A DNA stretch of 64,000 nucleotides, from assembly GCF_004000805.1 (NCBI RefSeq), contig NZ_BILY01000014.1, positions 1 through 64,000 of the forward strand, given 5' to 3'. The notes beneath the pieces are model-generated. The model saw nothing but the letters and a program-made list of their open reading frames with translations. It did no database searches and was not told where the DNA came from. Below, piece by piece: positions 1 to 9,412 of the stretch. Position 1 is the stretch's first letter. The number at the start of each line of letters is the position of its first letter. The position numbers and the translations under genes are program-made. The DNA is from Paenibacillus glycanilyticus NBRC 16618 (GTDB lineage Bacteria; Bacillota; Bacilli; Paenibacillales; Paenibacillaceae).

Positions 1-2
1 TC

Positions 3-1811
3 GTGCAGTTTCGCGGCCAATGGGTTCCGCTTGATCCGGCCCTGCTGGCGCAGATCCGTAAAGCGATGGCGGGCGTCGATCCAAGGCGGGGACTGTCCTT
101 CCAAGACGTTCTGCAGCTGCATCTACGCCGCAATCGCGGCTTATTCATGCAGGCGGCAACGGGCAAAGACGGCGAGAGTGTCGGCGAGGAAGACGACAAG
201 AACGAAGGCGAACTGGAGATGGACCTTGAGCTTAACGAGCACCTGACGAATGTTATCGGTCAGCTGACGCAACAGGCCGACTGGCCGTCGGTCCCGGTGC
301 CGACGACGCTGCATGCGGAGCTGCGCAGCTACCAGCAGGGCGGCTTCTCTTGGCTCGCTTTCCTGCGGAAGTATGGGATCGGCGCCGTTCTTGCCGATGA
401 CATGGGCCTCGGAAAGACCATACAGTTCATCACGTACCTGCTGCACGTCGCCGAGGAGGAATCCGCGAACGGAAGACGCCGTCCCGCCCTGCTGATCTGT
501 CCAACCTCGGTACTTGGCAACTGGCAGAAGGAAGTGCGTCGATTCGCGCCATCGCTGCGAATCCTGCTTCATTATGGCAGCAAACGGCTGGGCGGCGAAG
601 CATTTTACGAGGAAGCGGCTGAGGCGGACCTTGTGCTGACCTCATACGCGACATCAACATTGGATCAGGAGCTGCTCGGCGGCTATACCTGGTCGGCGAT
701 CTGCCTCGATGAAGCGCAGAACATCAAGAACGCCAACACGAAGCAGGCCATGGCGGTGAAGAGCTTCCCCGCGAGGCATCGCATTGCGCTGACGGGCACG
801 CCGATCGAGAACCGGCTCGCGGAGCTGTGGTCGATCTACGATTTTACTAATCCGGGCTATCTTGGCACTGCCCGAGTCTTCGCAGAGCGGTTCGGGCAAG
901 CGATCGAGCGCGAGCGCGACGAGAAGCGGACGCAGGAGCTGCAGCGGCTTGTGAAGCCGTTTATGCTCAGGCGCAAGAAGAAGGATCCGAACATTATGCT
1001 GGACTTGCCGGAGAAGAACGAAATGAAGACCTATATCCATCTCACCGGAGAGCAAAGCGCGCTCTACGAGCAGACCGTCAAGGAGCTGATGGACGAGGTC
1101 AAAAAGCTGGAAGGTATTCAGCGCAAGGGAGCGATCCTCTCCGCGCTGACCCGGCTGAAGCAGCTGTGCAACCACCCCGTACTCTTTACGAAGGAAGTCG
1201 TGCCTGTGCCGGAAGACGAGCGGGAGGAAGCCGCCGAATCGGCTATGCTCATCAGCCGCTCCGCCAAGCTCGAACGGCTGCTCGACCTCGTGAAGGAGCT
1301 GCGAGAAGAAGGCGAGCGATGCCTGATTTTTACGCAGTACATCGGCATGGGCGAAATGCTACAGCGAGTGCTCGCGCGGGAGCTTGGCGAGCCCGTCCTA
1401 TACTTGCACGGCGGCTCGTCCAAAACGACCCGCGACAGGATGATCGAACAGTTCCAGTCCCGTGAGCTGCCAGCCGCGGAGCAGCCGAATGTGTTCATCT
1501 TGTCGATCAAAGCCGGCGGCGTAGGGCTCAATCTGACCGCGGCGAACCATGTATTCCATTTCGACCGCTGGTGGAACCCCGCCGTGGAGAACCAGGCGAC
1601 GGATCGCGCCTACCGGATGGGCCAGACGCGCGACGTGCAGGTGCACAAGTTTATATCGCTCGGCACGCTGGAGGAGCGGATCGACGAGATGCTCGAGAGC
1701 AAGCAGCAGCTGAGCGACGATGTCATCACAAGCTCGGAAAGCTGGATCACGGAGCTTTCGACGGACGCGTTGCGCGACCTGTTCACACTGCGGCGCGACT
1801 GGTCGGAATAG
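3..1811 (+). CDS. SNF2-family DEAD/DEAH-box helicase, C-terminal part (5' end outside the window)
   Basis: ATP-dependent DNA translocase of the SNF2/Rad54 superfamily. The reading frame is open to the left edge, and full-length bacterial homologues are roughly 900-1100 residues, so this 602-residue part lacks its N-terminal accessory region. Visible motifs, numbered from the first in-frame codon: Walker A DDMGLGKT (132-139), DEAQ box (236-239), LTGTPIENRL, and in the second RecA lobe SIKAGGVGLNLTAAN and the motif VI region DRAYRMGQTRDV. An acidic stretch (about 57-78) precedes the ATPase core. In Gram-positive bacteria such proteins often sit beside SWIM zinc-finger genes, which would lie outside the window. 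The first codon GTG is only the first possible start, not the real one. Confidence 0.93.
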   Translation: MQFRGQWVPLDPALLAQIRKAMAGVDPRRGLSFQDVLQLHLRRNRGLFMQAATGKDGESVGEEDDKNEGELEMDLELNEHLTNVIGQLTQQADWPSVPVPTTLHAELRSYQQGGFSWLAFLRKYGIGAVLADDMGLGKTIQFITYLLHVAEEESANGRRRPALLICPTSVLGNWQKEVRRFAPSLRILLHYGSKRLGGEAFYEEAAEADLVLTSYATSTLDQELLGGYTWSAICLDEAQNIKNANTKQAMAVKSFPARHRIALTGTPIENRLAELWSIYDFTNPGYLGTARVFAERFGQAIERERDEKRTQELQRLVKPFMLRRKKKDPNIMLDLPEKNEMKTYIHLTGEQSALYEQTVKELMDEVKKLEGIQRKGAILSALTRLKQLCNHPVLFTKEVVPVPEDEREEAAESAMLISRSAKLERLLDLVKELREEGERCLIFTQYIGMGEMLQRVLARELGEPVLYLHGGSSKTTRDRMIEQFQSRELPAAEQPNVFILSIKAGGVGLNLTAANHVFHFDRWWNPAVENQATDRAYRMGQTRDVQVHKFISLGTLEERIDEMLESKQQLSDDVITSSESWITELSTDALRDLFTLRRDWSE

Positions 1812-1899
1812 CGCGACCGGCTCTGGTATTCGCGTCTATGGATAGAATAAATATGAAGATGATCATCTCATAAATTTGCGCGCATAAGGAGATAAAACG

Positions 1900-2352
1900 A
1901 TGGCAAAAAGCAAATTGCTAAGAATGGACAATGTTGGCATTGTTGTAGAATCCCTCGATGACGCCATCTCCTTCTTCGAGGAGATTGGCTTGAAGCTCGA
2001 AGGGAGAGCCACTGTCGAAGGCGAATGGGCTGGCCGCGTAACCGGGCTCGGTTCTCAGTGCGTAGAGATTGCAATGATGGTTACCCCGGATGGACACAGC
2101 CGGCTTGAGCTTTCGCGATTTCTCGCCCCGGCCACAATATCGGATCACCGGACTGCTCCTGTAAATGCCCTCGGTTATCTTCGCGTCATGTTCACCGTTG
2201 AAGACATTGACGAATTGTTGTCTAGACTCGTTAAGCATGGTGCTCAGCTCGTTGGCGAGGTTGTTCAGTACGAAAACTCGTATCGGCTCTGCTACATTCG
2301 CGGAAAAGAAGGACATCTAATCGGTTTGGCGGAACAACTCGGTAATAAATAA
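1900..2352 (+). CDS. VOC family protein (glyoxalase/bleomycin-resistance fold)
   Basis: A 150-residue single VOC module with paired beta-alpha-beta units: DNVGIVVESLDDAISFFEEIG at the N-terminus (the first half of the fold) and a C-terminal strand GHLIGLAEQLG. The start has a good AAGGAG site a few bases upstream. The usual first metal ligand His in the opening strand is Asn here (residue 11), whereas the acidic residue in RLELSRFLAP is kept, so metal binding may be altered. Members of the family act as lyases, dioxygenases or drug-binding proteins; the substrate cannot be read from the sequence. It stands alone between the helicase gene and a Dabb protein. Confidence 0.85.
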   Translation: MAKSKLLRMDNVGIVVESLDDAISFFEEIGLKLEGRATVEGEWAGRVTGLGSQCVEIAMMVTPDGHSRLELSRFLAPATISDHRTAPVNALGYLRVMFTVEDIDELLSRLVKHGAQLVGEVVQYENSYRLCYIRGKEGHLIGLAEQLGNK

Positions 2353-2459
2353 GCGACGTATAATAGACAACATAACAGAATGGCGGACGGTCTGAAGGTG
2401 CTGATTAAATATACCCCTTAGATAAACCGCCAATTCATAATATACGGAGGTAATAAGTT

Positions 2460-2762
2460 ATGTATGAACATCTCGTTATTTTCAAGTTCAATACGAATAT
2501 CACACCTGCCAAGCACCAGGAACTGCTGGGTCAATTGCTCGGGTTTAAGGAACGTATCCCGGGAATTCTCGATATAAGTGCTGGCCTCAACGTAACCGAA
2601 GAAACGGAAAATGTACACGGCTACACGCTTGGATTACGGGTTACATTTGATAGCCTTGAATCCCTTCGTTCCTATGGACCTCATCCCGTCCATCAGGAAT
2701 TTGTAAAATCACTAGATGGTGTCCTAGAAAATGTTGTAGTTGTTGATTATCCAAAGGTCTAG
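2460..2762 (+). CDS. Dabb family protein (stress-responsive alpha/beta barrel)
   Basis: A 100-residue small protein with the Dabb signature: EHLVIFKF at the start, PGILDISAGLNVT in the middle, and YGPHPVHQEFV near the end, typical of the dimeric ferredoxin-like barrel first described in stress-responsive proteins. It has an excellent ribosome binding site (GGAGG 8 bases before ATG). The biochemical role of bacterial Dabb proteins is mostly unknown; some plant and bacterial members are cyclases or bind small hydrophobic ligands. No operon partner is obvious. Confidence 0.85.
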   Translation: MYEHLVIFKFNTNITPAKHQELLGQLLGFKERIPGILDISAGLNVTEETENVHGYTLGLRVTFDSLESLRSYGPHPVHQEFVKSLDGVLENVVVVDYPKV

Positions 2763-2863
2763 TTCATGCCTAAAAGTGTTCCGAAAAGATGGCCGGCAAT
2801 TATTCGACGAACAGATTGCCATTGATAAAATAACGAGATTTTTATGATTGAGAGGGTACTGAT

Positions 2864-3367
2864 TTGGACAGTTCTAATATTGTTATTGATTTGCTATTAC
2901 ATAAATACAAAGCGGATCAGAAATGGACTCGAATTGTGATTGAGCAATTATCCGAAGAAGATCTCTCCTGGTCGCCGACGCCTGAGAGCAATAGCATAGC
3001 TAATTTGATAGCGCATATATCAGGAGCAGCACGTTATTGGTTTGATGTCGCCTACTACGGAGCTCCAATGAATGAGTACAGGAGTATCGAATTCGAAAGA
3101 GGGTTGCAGATGTCGAAAGACCAGGCACTGGAAATTTCGAAGAAGTCCTATGATTCTATTATCGGAGTTCTCGAAATGATGAAAGCAAACCCTGAACGAT
3201 TGCTGGAACAGCCGTATTTACATTACCCGCCATTCGACTCTGGTGCATTAAACAATGAATGTACCGTTCTAGAAATGCTTTTGCATCAATTCAGACATTT
3301 ACCTAGTCATACAGGACAAATCATATATATAGCAAAAATGAGGAAGGGGAATTTAGTGTGGGACTGA
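2864..3367 (+). CDS. DinB/DUF1572-like four-helix protein
   Basis: A 167-residue protein of the DinB/YfiT superfamily, four-helix bundle proteins that often bind a divalent metal through three histidines. It shows AHISGAARYW (H51) and a C-terminal LLHQFRHLPSHTGQI (H141, H145, H149), which supply the expected ligands. Translation probably starts at TTG 2864, preceded by AGAGGG at a 7-base spacing; the ATG at 2844 is in another frame. Homologues include bacillithiol- or mycothiol-dependent transferases, but nothing here shows the thiol partner. An intrinsic terminator follows at 3419-3444. Confidence 0.8.
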   Translation: MDSSNIVIDLLLHKYKADQKWTRIVIEQLSEEDLSWSPTPESNSIANLIAHISGAARYWFDVAYYGAPMNEYRSIEFERGLQMSKDQALEISKKSYDSIIGVLEMMKANPERLLEQPYLHYPPFDSGALNNECTVLEMLLHQFRHLPSHTGQIIYIAKMRKGNLVWD

Positions 3368-3418
3368 AGCTTCGTTCCGCGAACGAATCTGTCATACCCC
3401 TCACCGATAGCTATTTCT

Positions 3419-3444
3419 AAGCCGCGTTTCACGCGGTTTTTTTT
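3419..3444 (+). terminator. Intrinsic terminator after the DinB-like gene
   Basis: Perfect stem CCGCGT/ACGCGG with a 3-base loop, extended by A-T and G-T pairs and followed by eight T. Confidence 0.85.
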
Positions 3445-3883
3445 ATTTGTATAAACTAGGATCCCATTATTCGTCGCAATCTCATTGTTTTTCTGTCCTT
3501 ATGTAATATTGTTTCATATTTAATATATATGATATATTTTAGATACGCTTGACAGGTTGGAGGTGATTCCGCCGCACAAAGAGAGGTGCTTCATTTCGAG
3601 TACTTAGTGCCGATTACGAGCGAGCCTTACCGAGCTTGATTTTCATAGTTGAAAGCACCGCACCTAACCGCATAATGGCGATTGCGACCGTTATACCATG
3701 CATTATATATAGTCCGCCTTTAGGTACATTTCTTCAACCTCGGACGGCCGTCCGCCACTACTCCCATTCATTTACCACTCCACTGTAACTGCTCGCATAA
3801 CTCACCTTTGCAAGACGCATGCACCTAAAATCGAATAAGCAACGAGCCGCCTTTTTATTACATGAACTTGGAGGGATTCTCGA
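3445..3883. other. Intergenic region without a recognised gene
   Basis: About 440 bases with no convincing ORF. It begins AT-rich and then becomes more GC-balanced. The only structure noted is a weak inverted pair, GGTGCTT near 3584 and AAGCACC near 3651. The last 20 bases carry the ribosome binding site (GGAGGG) of the following gene, so its promoter should lie in here; no clear -35/-10 pair was picked out. Confidence 0.5.
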
Positions 3884-4882
3884 ATGCTAAATGTTGCCAT
3901 GCTCAGCAAGTGGCATGTTCATGCCGACGGGTACGCCAAACACCTGCAATCGCTTGAGAACGCTACCATTACGGCCGTATGGGATGAGAACAAGGAACGG
4001 GGTAGCGCCTGGGCAAAAGAGCTCGGAGCCGGGTTCGAATCCGACCTTGATGCACTCCTCCGCAGGGAGGACGTGGACGCCGTAGTCGTCGATGCTCCGA
4101 CAAGCATGCATGCCGATGTGATGATCGCCGCAGCGAACGCGGGCAAGCATATTTTCACCGAGAAAGCGATGGCGCTTACCTTCGCGGAATGCGACCTTAT
4201 CTCGGCTGCTGTCCGGCAGGCGGGCGTCAAGTTCTGCATTTCGTTCCCCGCCCGGACCAGACCGCATCATCTGTTCGCCAAGCAGCTGCTGGACGAAGGC
4301 CAACTCGGCGAAATCACACTATTGCGCATTCGAAACGGCCATGACGGCGCGCTCCGCAATTGGCTGCCCGACTATTGGTACGACGAGAAACTAGCAGGCG
4401 GAGGCGCCATGATGGATCTCGGCTGCCACCCGATGTACCTGGCCAGCTGGCTGCTCGGCCAGCCGAAGCGCATCACGTCGATGTTCAGCCATTTCACGGG
4501 CCGAGCAGTTGAAGACAACGCGCAATGCTCGATCGAGTTCGCGAACAATGCGGTCGCGCTGCTGGAAACCAGCCTGGTCACTTACCGGACGCCGCCGGCG
4601 TTCGAGCTTTACGGTACGGAAGGAACGCTTATCATCTCCGGGGACAGCGTGCAAGTTGCATCCAAGCATGCCGATTCACCGCTTCAGGGCTGGATTTCTC
4701 CTTACCGGCTGCCTGAAGCGCAGCCGCTGCCATTGACGCAATGGGTGAACGGCGTCCTGAACGACGTGCCGATGCCCTTCGGGCTGGAGGATGGCACAAA
4801 GCTGACGGAGCTGCTAGAAACGGCCTATATTGCGCATCGAGAGCGAAGAACGGTCGAATTCAATTCAGCCGGGAGGATGTAA
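3884..4882 (+). CDS. Gfo/Idh/MocA-family oxidoreductase, atypical (first of a pair)
   Basis: A 332-residue NAD(P)-dependent oxidoreductase-type protein with an N-terminal Rossmann fold and a C-terminal alpha/beta domain. It is recognised by VDAPTSMHADV, GKHIFTEK and GGGAMMDLGCHPMYLASWL. Two departures from the family: the N-terminus (VAMLSKWHVHADGY) has no GxGxxG dinucleotide loop, and the EKP motif reads EKA (93-95). A WHVHA-type subfamily of this kind is known to me from Gram-positives, so this is probably a variant class rather than decay. It lies 3 bases upstream of a second family member, so the two are surely cotranscribed and may act on successive steps of sugar or cyclitol catabolism. 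Confidence 0.87.
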   Translation: MLNVAMLSKWHVHADGYAKHLQSLENATITAVWDENKERGSAWAKELGAGFESDLDALLRREDVDAVVVDAPTSMHADVMIAAANAGKHIFTEKAMALTFAECDLISAAVRQAGVKFCISFPARTRPHHLFAKQLLDEGQLGEITLLRIRNGHDGALRNWLPDYWYDEKLAGGGAMMDLGCHPMYLASWLLGQPKRITSMFSHFTGRAVEDNAQCSIEFANNAVALLETSLVTYRTPPAFELYGTEGTLIISGDSVQVASKHADSPLQGWISPYRLPEAQPLPLTQWVNGVLNDVPMPFGLEDGTKLTELLETAYIAHRERRTVEFNSAGRM

Positions 4883-4885
4883 GCA

Positions 4886-5959
4886 ATGCGTACAGTCAAG
4901 ATAGGGATTATCGGATGCGGCATGATCGCGAACGGCAAGCATATGCCAAGCCTGGCCAAGGTTGAACAAGCAGAGATGGTTGCATTCTGCGATCTGATCG
5001 AGGAACGCGCGCGCGAAGCCGCCGAGAAGTACGGTGCTCCAGGCGCCTTGGTGTTCACGGATTACAAAGAACTTCTAGCCATGGAAGAAATCGAAGTCAT
5101 TCATGTTCTGACGCCGAATATCTCGCATGCTGAGATCTCGATCGCGGCACTGGAGGCCGGGAAGCATGTCATGTGCGAGAAGCCGATGGCAAAGACCGGA
5201 GCCGAAGCGAAAGCCATGTATGACGCTCATGTCCGGACCGGGAAGAAGCTGACGGTCGGCTACCAAAACCGGAGCAAAGCGCAGTCCCAACTGCTGAAGA
5301 AAATGATCGAGAACGGCGAGCTTGGCGAAATCTATTATGCCAAAGCGGTTGCGACCAGACGGAGGGGAGTCCCCACATGGGGCGTGTTTCTGGATAAAGA
5401 GAAGCAGGGCGGAGGTCCGATGATCGATATCGGCACTCATTCTCTGGATCTCATCCTCTGGCTGATGAACAATTACGAGCCGGAAAGCGTCGTGGGCAGC
5501 GTCTTCCACAAATTAAAGCATACGGAGAACGCGGCGAACGAGTGGGGTTCCTGGAACCCGAAGGAGTTCGAAGTGGAGGATTCGGCCTTTGGCTATGTGA
5601 AATTTAAGAACGGCGCCGTCGTTTCGATTGAAACCAGCTGGGCACTTAATGTCGCCAAGACGGAAGGGTCGTATTTGTGCGGCACGAAAGGCGGGGCGGA
5701 CTTCAACGGAGGCCTGCGAATCAACGGCGAGAGGGACGGCAGCCTGTTCCTGAACGTCATCGACGTAGATCCGAAGGCGAGAGAACGCTTCAGGGGCGAG
5801 AATCTAACCGATTTCGAGTACGAAGCCAAGCAGTGGATCGAATGCATTGTAAACGATGAGGAGCCGCTTGTGAAGCCCGAAGAAGCGATGGTTGTTTCGG
5901 CGATTCTCGAGGCGGTCTATATTTCCGCCGAAACCGGGAAGCCGGTCTTCTTCGACTGA
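4886..5959 (+). CDS. Gfo/Idh/MocA-family oxidoreductase (second of a pair)
   Basis: A 357-residue sugar- or inositol-dehydrogenase-like protein. It has a canonical Rossmann loop (IGIIGCGMIANG), the EKP motif in HVMCEKPMAKT, and GGGPMIDIGTHSLDLILWLM of the substrate domain, with the His that commonly serves in catalysis. The ribosome binding site GGGAGG sits in the end of the upstream gene. Substrate specificity cannot be assigned by eye; scyllo-inositol, glucose-type and amino-sugar dehydrogenases share this layout. No transporter or regulator is adjacent. A terminator follows at 6008-6040. Confidence 0.9.
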   Translation: MRTVKIGIIGCGMIANGKHMPSLAKVEQAEMVAFCDLIEERAREAAEKYGAPGALVFTDYKELLAMEEIEVIHVLTPNISHAEISIAALEAGKHVMCEKPMAKTGAEAKAMYDAHVRTGKKLTVGYQNRSKAQSQLLKKMIENGELGEIYYAKAVATRRRGVPTWGVFLDKEKQGGGPMIDIGTHSLDLILWLMNNYEPESVVGSVFHKLKHTENAANEWGSWNPKEFEVEDSAFGYVKFKNGAVVSIETSWALNVAKTEGSYLCGTKGGADFNGGLRINGERDGSLFLNVIDVDPKARERFRGENLTDFEYEAKQWIECIVNDEEPLVKPEEAMVVSAILEAVYISAETGKPVFFD

Positions 5960-6007
5960 CTAGACGGACATGACAGGACAATTGGATCAATAGTTCTAAG
6001 ATATCGG

Positions 6008-6040
6008 AGCAGCCGGCGTATAACGTTCGGTTGCTTTTTT
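6008..6040 (+). terminator. Intrinsic terminator of the Gfo/Idh pair
   Basis: Stem GCAGCCG (6009-6015) pairing with CGGTTGC (6028-6034) with one G-T wobble, then a run of six T. Confidence 0.8.
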
Positions 6041-6157
6041 ATTAGGAGTCACGGTAGGTCTGGTTTTAAATTGATAATAACTTGATCCCATACCCGACAA
6101 GACATACAATGTGACTAATAAGAATGGCAGAAACGGAAGTCTGGTGGTGCATAGGTA

Positions 6158-7114
6158 ATGCTTAATTCAAATCAGAGGACAGAGATCGCTACATTTGCAG
6201 GAGGCTGTTTCTGGTGCATGGTACAGCCGTTCGACAAACTTCCCGGGATTGATTCGGTCGTTTCCGGTTATACGGGCGGCCATACCATAAATCCGACCTA
6301 CGAAGAAGTCGGTACGGAAACGACAGGTCATGTCGAAGCTGTTCAAATTACATTTCGGCCGGAGTTGTTTCCTTATGAGCGACTCCTTGATATCTACTGG
6401 CAGCTCATTGATCCCACCGATCATGGCGGACAATTCGGGGATCGTGGCTCATCATACCGAACCGCGATATTTGTACATAATGAGGAACAGCGCAAGAAGG
6501 CAGAATCCTCTAAGCAAGCATTGAAGAAGAGCAAACGATTCAAGAAGCCTATCTTGACCGAAATCTTACCCGCGATGGCATTCTATCCTGCTGAGGATGA
6601 GCATCAGGATTATTACAATACGCACCGAAGATCTTACAATTTGTATCATGAAGGCAGCGGACGAAAAGAATTCTTCGAACGAAGCTGGAATACGAAGAAA
6701 GACAAAGATCAGCTTCGTCAGCAATTAACGGAGCTGCAATATAACGTTACACAGAATAGGGATACAGAACCTGCGTTTCAGAACGCATATTGGAATAACG
6801 AACGCGAGGGGCTTTATGTCGATGTCATAAACGGCGATCCGTTGTTCAGCTCCAGGGACAAGTACGATGCTGGAACCGGCTGGCCAACCTTTTCAAAGCC
6901 AATTGAAGAGGGCTGGATTCGGAAAGAATCCGATCTAAGCAACGGTCAGGTGCGAACGGCGCTTCGCAGCCGAATATCCAAGTCGCATTTGGGTCACTTA
7001 GTCCAAGATCTTAACCAGCCTCAGTACCGTATCAATTCCGCTTCTTTACGCTTTATTCCGGCAGAGCAATTAGAGACGGAAGGGTACGGCCGCTATATCC
7101 CGTTTTTCACATAA
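6158..7114 (+). CDS. msrAB: MsrA-MsrB fusion; MsrB half lacks its catalytic Cys
   Basis: Bifunctional-type methionine sulfoxide reductase of 318 residues. The MsrA half (about 8-165) is intact: catalytic C17 in GCFWC, then [22 protein letters not shown] and [13 protein letters not shown]. The MsrB half (about 185-318) is recognisable by [25 protein letters not shown] and [10 protein letters not shown]. In active MsrB the last motif is RYCINSA with the catalytic Cys; here the codon at 7028-7030 is CGT and the protein reads QYRINSA (R291), one base from TGT. The Cys of CGWPSF is also replaced (T240). The S-form reductase should work while the R-form reductase is probably dead. Confidence 0.92.
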   Translation: MLNSNQRTEIATFAGGCFWCMVQPFDKLPGIDSVVSGYTGGHTINPTYEEVGTETTGHVEAVQITFRPELFPYERLLDIYWQLIDPTDHGGQFGDRGSSYRTAIFVHNEEQRKKAESSKQALKKSKRFKKPILTEILPAMAFYPAEDEHQDYYNTHRRSYNLYHEGSGRKEFFERSWNTKKDKDQLRQQLTELQYNVTQNRDTEPAFQNAYWNNEREGLYVDVINGDPLFSSRDKYDAGTGWPTFSKPIEEGWIRKESDLSNGQVRTALRSRISKSHLGHLVQDLNQPQYRINSASLRFIPAEQLETEGYGRYIPFFT

Positions 7115-7115
7115 A

Positions 7116-7166
7116 TAAGAGACCTTTCAAGAGTTCATTGAACTTTTGAAAGGTCTCTTATTTTTT
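7116..7166. terminator. Strong bidirectional terminator between msrAB and dus
   Basis: Near-perfect 22-base inverted repeat (arms 7116-7137 and 7139-7160, one G-T pair) around the core AAGAGACCTTTCAA, followed by six T. It serves msrAB and, being symmetrical, can also stop the convergent dus transcript. Confidence 0.9.
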
Positions 7167-7178
7167 GATGTACTCGTA

Positions 7179-8204
7179 TTAATTTCGCAAACCATCCGGC
7201 GTTAACTCTAAATTTTTGGATTCCGGAAGGGATGCGTCAATCTGATCTAAAACAGCATTCACTAAACGACGAACTTCATCGGTTGATTTCGTTTCCATTA
7301 ATTGAATTCTTAATTCGTTTGCGCCTCTAAATCCACGAACATAGATTTTGAAAAAGCGAAGAAGCGGTTTAAATGAACGCGGCAGGACTTCTGTTGAATA
7401 TTTATCGTGAAGATCCAACTGTAATAGAAGCAATTGGAGAAAGTCCTTCGCACTATGTTCTTTAGGTTCTTTTTCAAAAGCGAATGGGTTGGTGAAGATA
7501 CCGCGGCCAATCATGACGCCATCAACGCCGTATTGTTCCACTAATTTCAATCCGGTTGCGCGGTCGGGAATATCTCCATTAATGGTTAACAGCGTGTTTG
7601 GAGCAATTTCATCGCGTAATTTTTTTATTTCGGGGATGAGTTCCCAGTGCGCATCTACTTTGCTCATTTCTTTTTTCGTACGAAGATGAATCGACAGATT
7701 GGCAATATCTTGTTTCAATATATGCGTTAACCAACCTCGCCACTCGTCAACCTCAGAGTAACCCAATCTTGTTTTTACACTAACTGGCAGTCCGCCTGCT
7801 TTGGCTGCTTGAATAATGGCTGCCGCAACTTCAGGATGCCGTATTAATCCCGCACCTTTTCCATTGGAAGCGACGTTTTGTACAGGGCATCCCATGTTTA
7901 TATCGATACCGCGAAAACCAAGCTTTTTCATATCCATACTCATCTGCTCAAAAAATGCCGGCTTATTGCCCCAAAGATGAGCAACGATCGGTTGCTCATC
8001 TTCCGTAAACGTTAACCGACCGCGGGTGCTTTCTATTCCTGCAGGGTTGCAATAACTATCGGTACTAGTGAATTCTGTGAAAAATACGTCTGGTTTTGCA
8101 GCTGTACTAACAACGTGACGAAATACAACATCTGTGACATCTTCCATTGGTGCTAATATAAAAAATGGCTTGGGTAAATCAAGCCAGAAATTTTCGTTAC
8201 TCAT
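7179..8204 (-). CDS. dus: tRNA-dihydrouridine synthase family protein
   Basis: FMN-dependent enzyme (341 residues) that reduces uridines in tRNA D-loops. Features: [13 protein letters not shown] at the N-terminus, the active-site region [11 protein letters not shown] with C106 in the proton-donor position, [16 protein letters not shown], and the phosphate-binding NGDI and [13 protein letters not shown] segments of the TIM barrel, followed by a short helical tRNA-binding domain. The ribosome binding site is good (AAGGAG before the ATG at 8204). The sequence is unlike the commonest DusB of Bacilli in detail (for example the [10 protein letters not shown] segment), so I leave the subclass open. 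It stands alone on the minus strand. Confidence 0.92.
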   Translation of the reverse strand: MSNENFWLDLPKPFFILAPMEDVTDVVFRHVVSTAAKPDVFFTEFTSTDSYCNPAGIESTRGRLTFTEDEQPIVAHLWGNKPAFFEQMSMDMKKLGFRGIDINMGCPVQNVASNGKGAGLIRHPEVAAAIIQAAKAGGLPVSVKTRLGYSEVDEWRGWLTHILKQDIANLSIHLRTKKEMSKVDAHWELIPEIKKLRDEIAPNTLLTINGDIPDRATGLKLVEQYGVDGVMIGRGIFTNPFAFEKEPKEHSAKDFLQLLLLQLDLHDKYSTEVLPRSFKPLLRFFKIYVRGFRGANELRIQLMETKSTDEVRRLVNAVLDQIDASLPESKNLELTPDGLRN

Positions 8205-8329
8205 ATAATCTCCTTCTTTTGCAGCAATTAAAATGATTAGGCTATTGTAAACTCGTTAACCCATCATACATAGTATCATTTTTTTTCGTTTCATGCACAA
8301 AAACAACTGTGATTGTTTATCAGTTATGA

Positions 8330-9262
8330 TTATAGGTCAGCCGAATACTCGTACTTCGTATCGTTAGGTATGGTCATAGCATCGTTCCGTTCCTTTTGCA
8401 TAAACTCGATAAAATTTTGTGCCGTCTTGGATAGAAGGTGATTCTTCAGCCATATTAATCCGACCGGGGCCGCCATTAGAGGCTCGCCGGTAATCTTGTG
8501 CGCATGTATGGCATATCCTTTGTATCTTTTAAGCAGCGTTTCCGGAACGATCGACGCGCTGAAGCCGGATGAAACCAAATCCATTAAGAGCGCAATGTCG
8601 GAACACTCGCCAACAAGGTTGGGACGCAAATGAAGGCGGGAAAATGCCTCCAAAATCAAATAATGCACGCCTAATCCCTGCGTGCTTGGCAGCAGGAGCG
8701 GTTGGTTTTGAACGTCTGCAAGCGATACTTCATCTTCGAACCGTTTCTGTTTCTTAGACGTGATCAAATAGAACGGTTCAGCGTAGAGATGCAGCACCGA
8801 AAACTCATCCAACCCGAGAGGTAATCGAATGAAAGCTAATTCGACTTCGCGTTCTCTGACTAATTGACAGAGATACGCGGATTCGTTTTGCTGTATTTTA
8901 TAAGTGACCTTCGGGTATTGCCTCTGAAAATGGAGAAGGATTTCGGGCAATTCGGCAACCGAAAACGTATTGACGCCTATCGCCAGGTTGCCGTTAACCC
9001 CGTTTCCGACTTGCTTTACTTCCGTTTTCGCTTCTTCCATTAACTGATCCATTTGCAACGCATATTTATACAAGGCTTTTCCGGCTTCGGTAACTTCTAA
9101 ATACTTCCCGCTTCTTTCCACTAGCGTTGTCGCGAGTTCACTTTCCATTGCTTTCAAAAGTTGGCTTATTGGCGGTTGAGAGAGAAAAAGTCTTCGCGCG
9201 GCAGCTGAAATGCTTCTTTCCTCCACAATCGCTATAAAATACCGAAGTTGTCTGATGTCCAA
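8330..9262 (-). CDS. LysR-family regulator, divergent from the amidohydrolase pair
   Basis: A 310-residue LTTR: N-terminal winged helix (MDIRQLRYFIAIVEERSIS, then AARRLFLSQPPISQLLKAMESEL) and a periplasmic-binding-protein-like effector domain (about 90-295). It is transcribed away from two amidohydrolases with about 150 bases between starts, the classic arrangement for a LysR regulator of the divergent operon. A dyad at 9299-9339 is a candidate binding site. The inducer is presumably a substrate or product of the hydrolases (inference). Confidence 0.92.
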   Translation of the reverse strand: MDIRQLRYFIAIVEERSISAAARRLFLSQPPISQLLKAMESELATTLVERSGKYLEVTEAGKALYKYALQMDQLMEEAKTEVKQVGNGVNGNLAIGVNTFSVAELPEILLHFQRQYPKVTYKIQQNESAYLCQLVREREVELAFIRLPLGLDEFSVLHLYAEPFYLITSKKQKRFEDEVSLADVQNQPLLLPSTQGLGVHYLILEAFSRLHLRPNLVGECSDIALLMDLVSSGFSASIVPETLLKRYKGYAIHAHKITGEPLMAAPVGLIWLKNHLLSKTAQNFIEFMQKERNDAMTIPNDTKYEYSADL

Positions 9263-9298
9263 GGACGAAACAGCTCCTCTCCCTATATGAAAAAGTTA

Positions 9299-9339
9299 AG
9301 TGAAACTAATTATATATATATTTTTCGTTTGGTTTTACT
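9299..9339. promoter_or_regulatory. Candidate LysR operator between lysR and the amidohydrolases
   Basis: Inverted half-sites AGTGAAACTAA (9299-9309) and TTGGTTTTACT (9329-9339), matching at 9 of 11 positions, around an AT-rich centre. It sits in the shared divergent promoter region as expected for an LTTR site. No experimental support. Confidence 0.45.
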
Positions 9340-9412
9340 CATGGTAGCATATTTACATCAGAAAGCGGAACAGACTCAGGTAGTATGAATACGCACGGAG
9401 AGGTGAGGAACC

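Noticed and set aside
654-1531. Long minus-strand frames within the helicase gene
   Set aside because: The plus-strand gene has all SNF2 motifs; these are GC-driven antisense frames.
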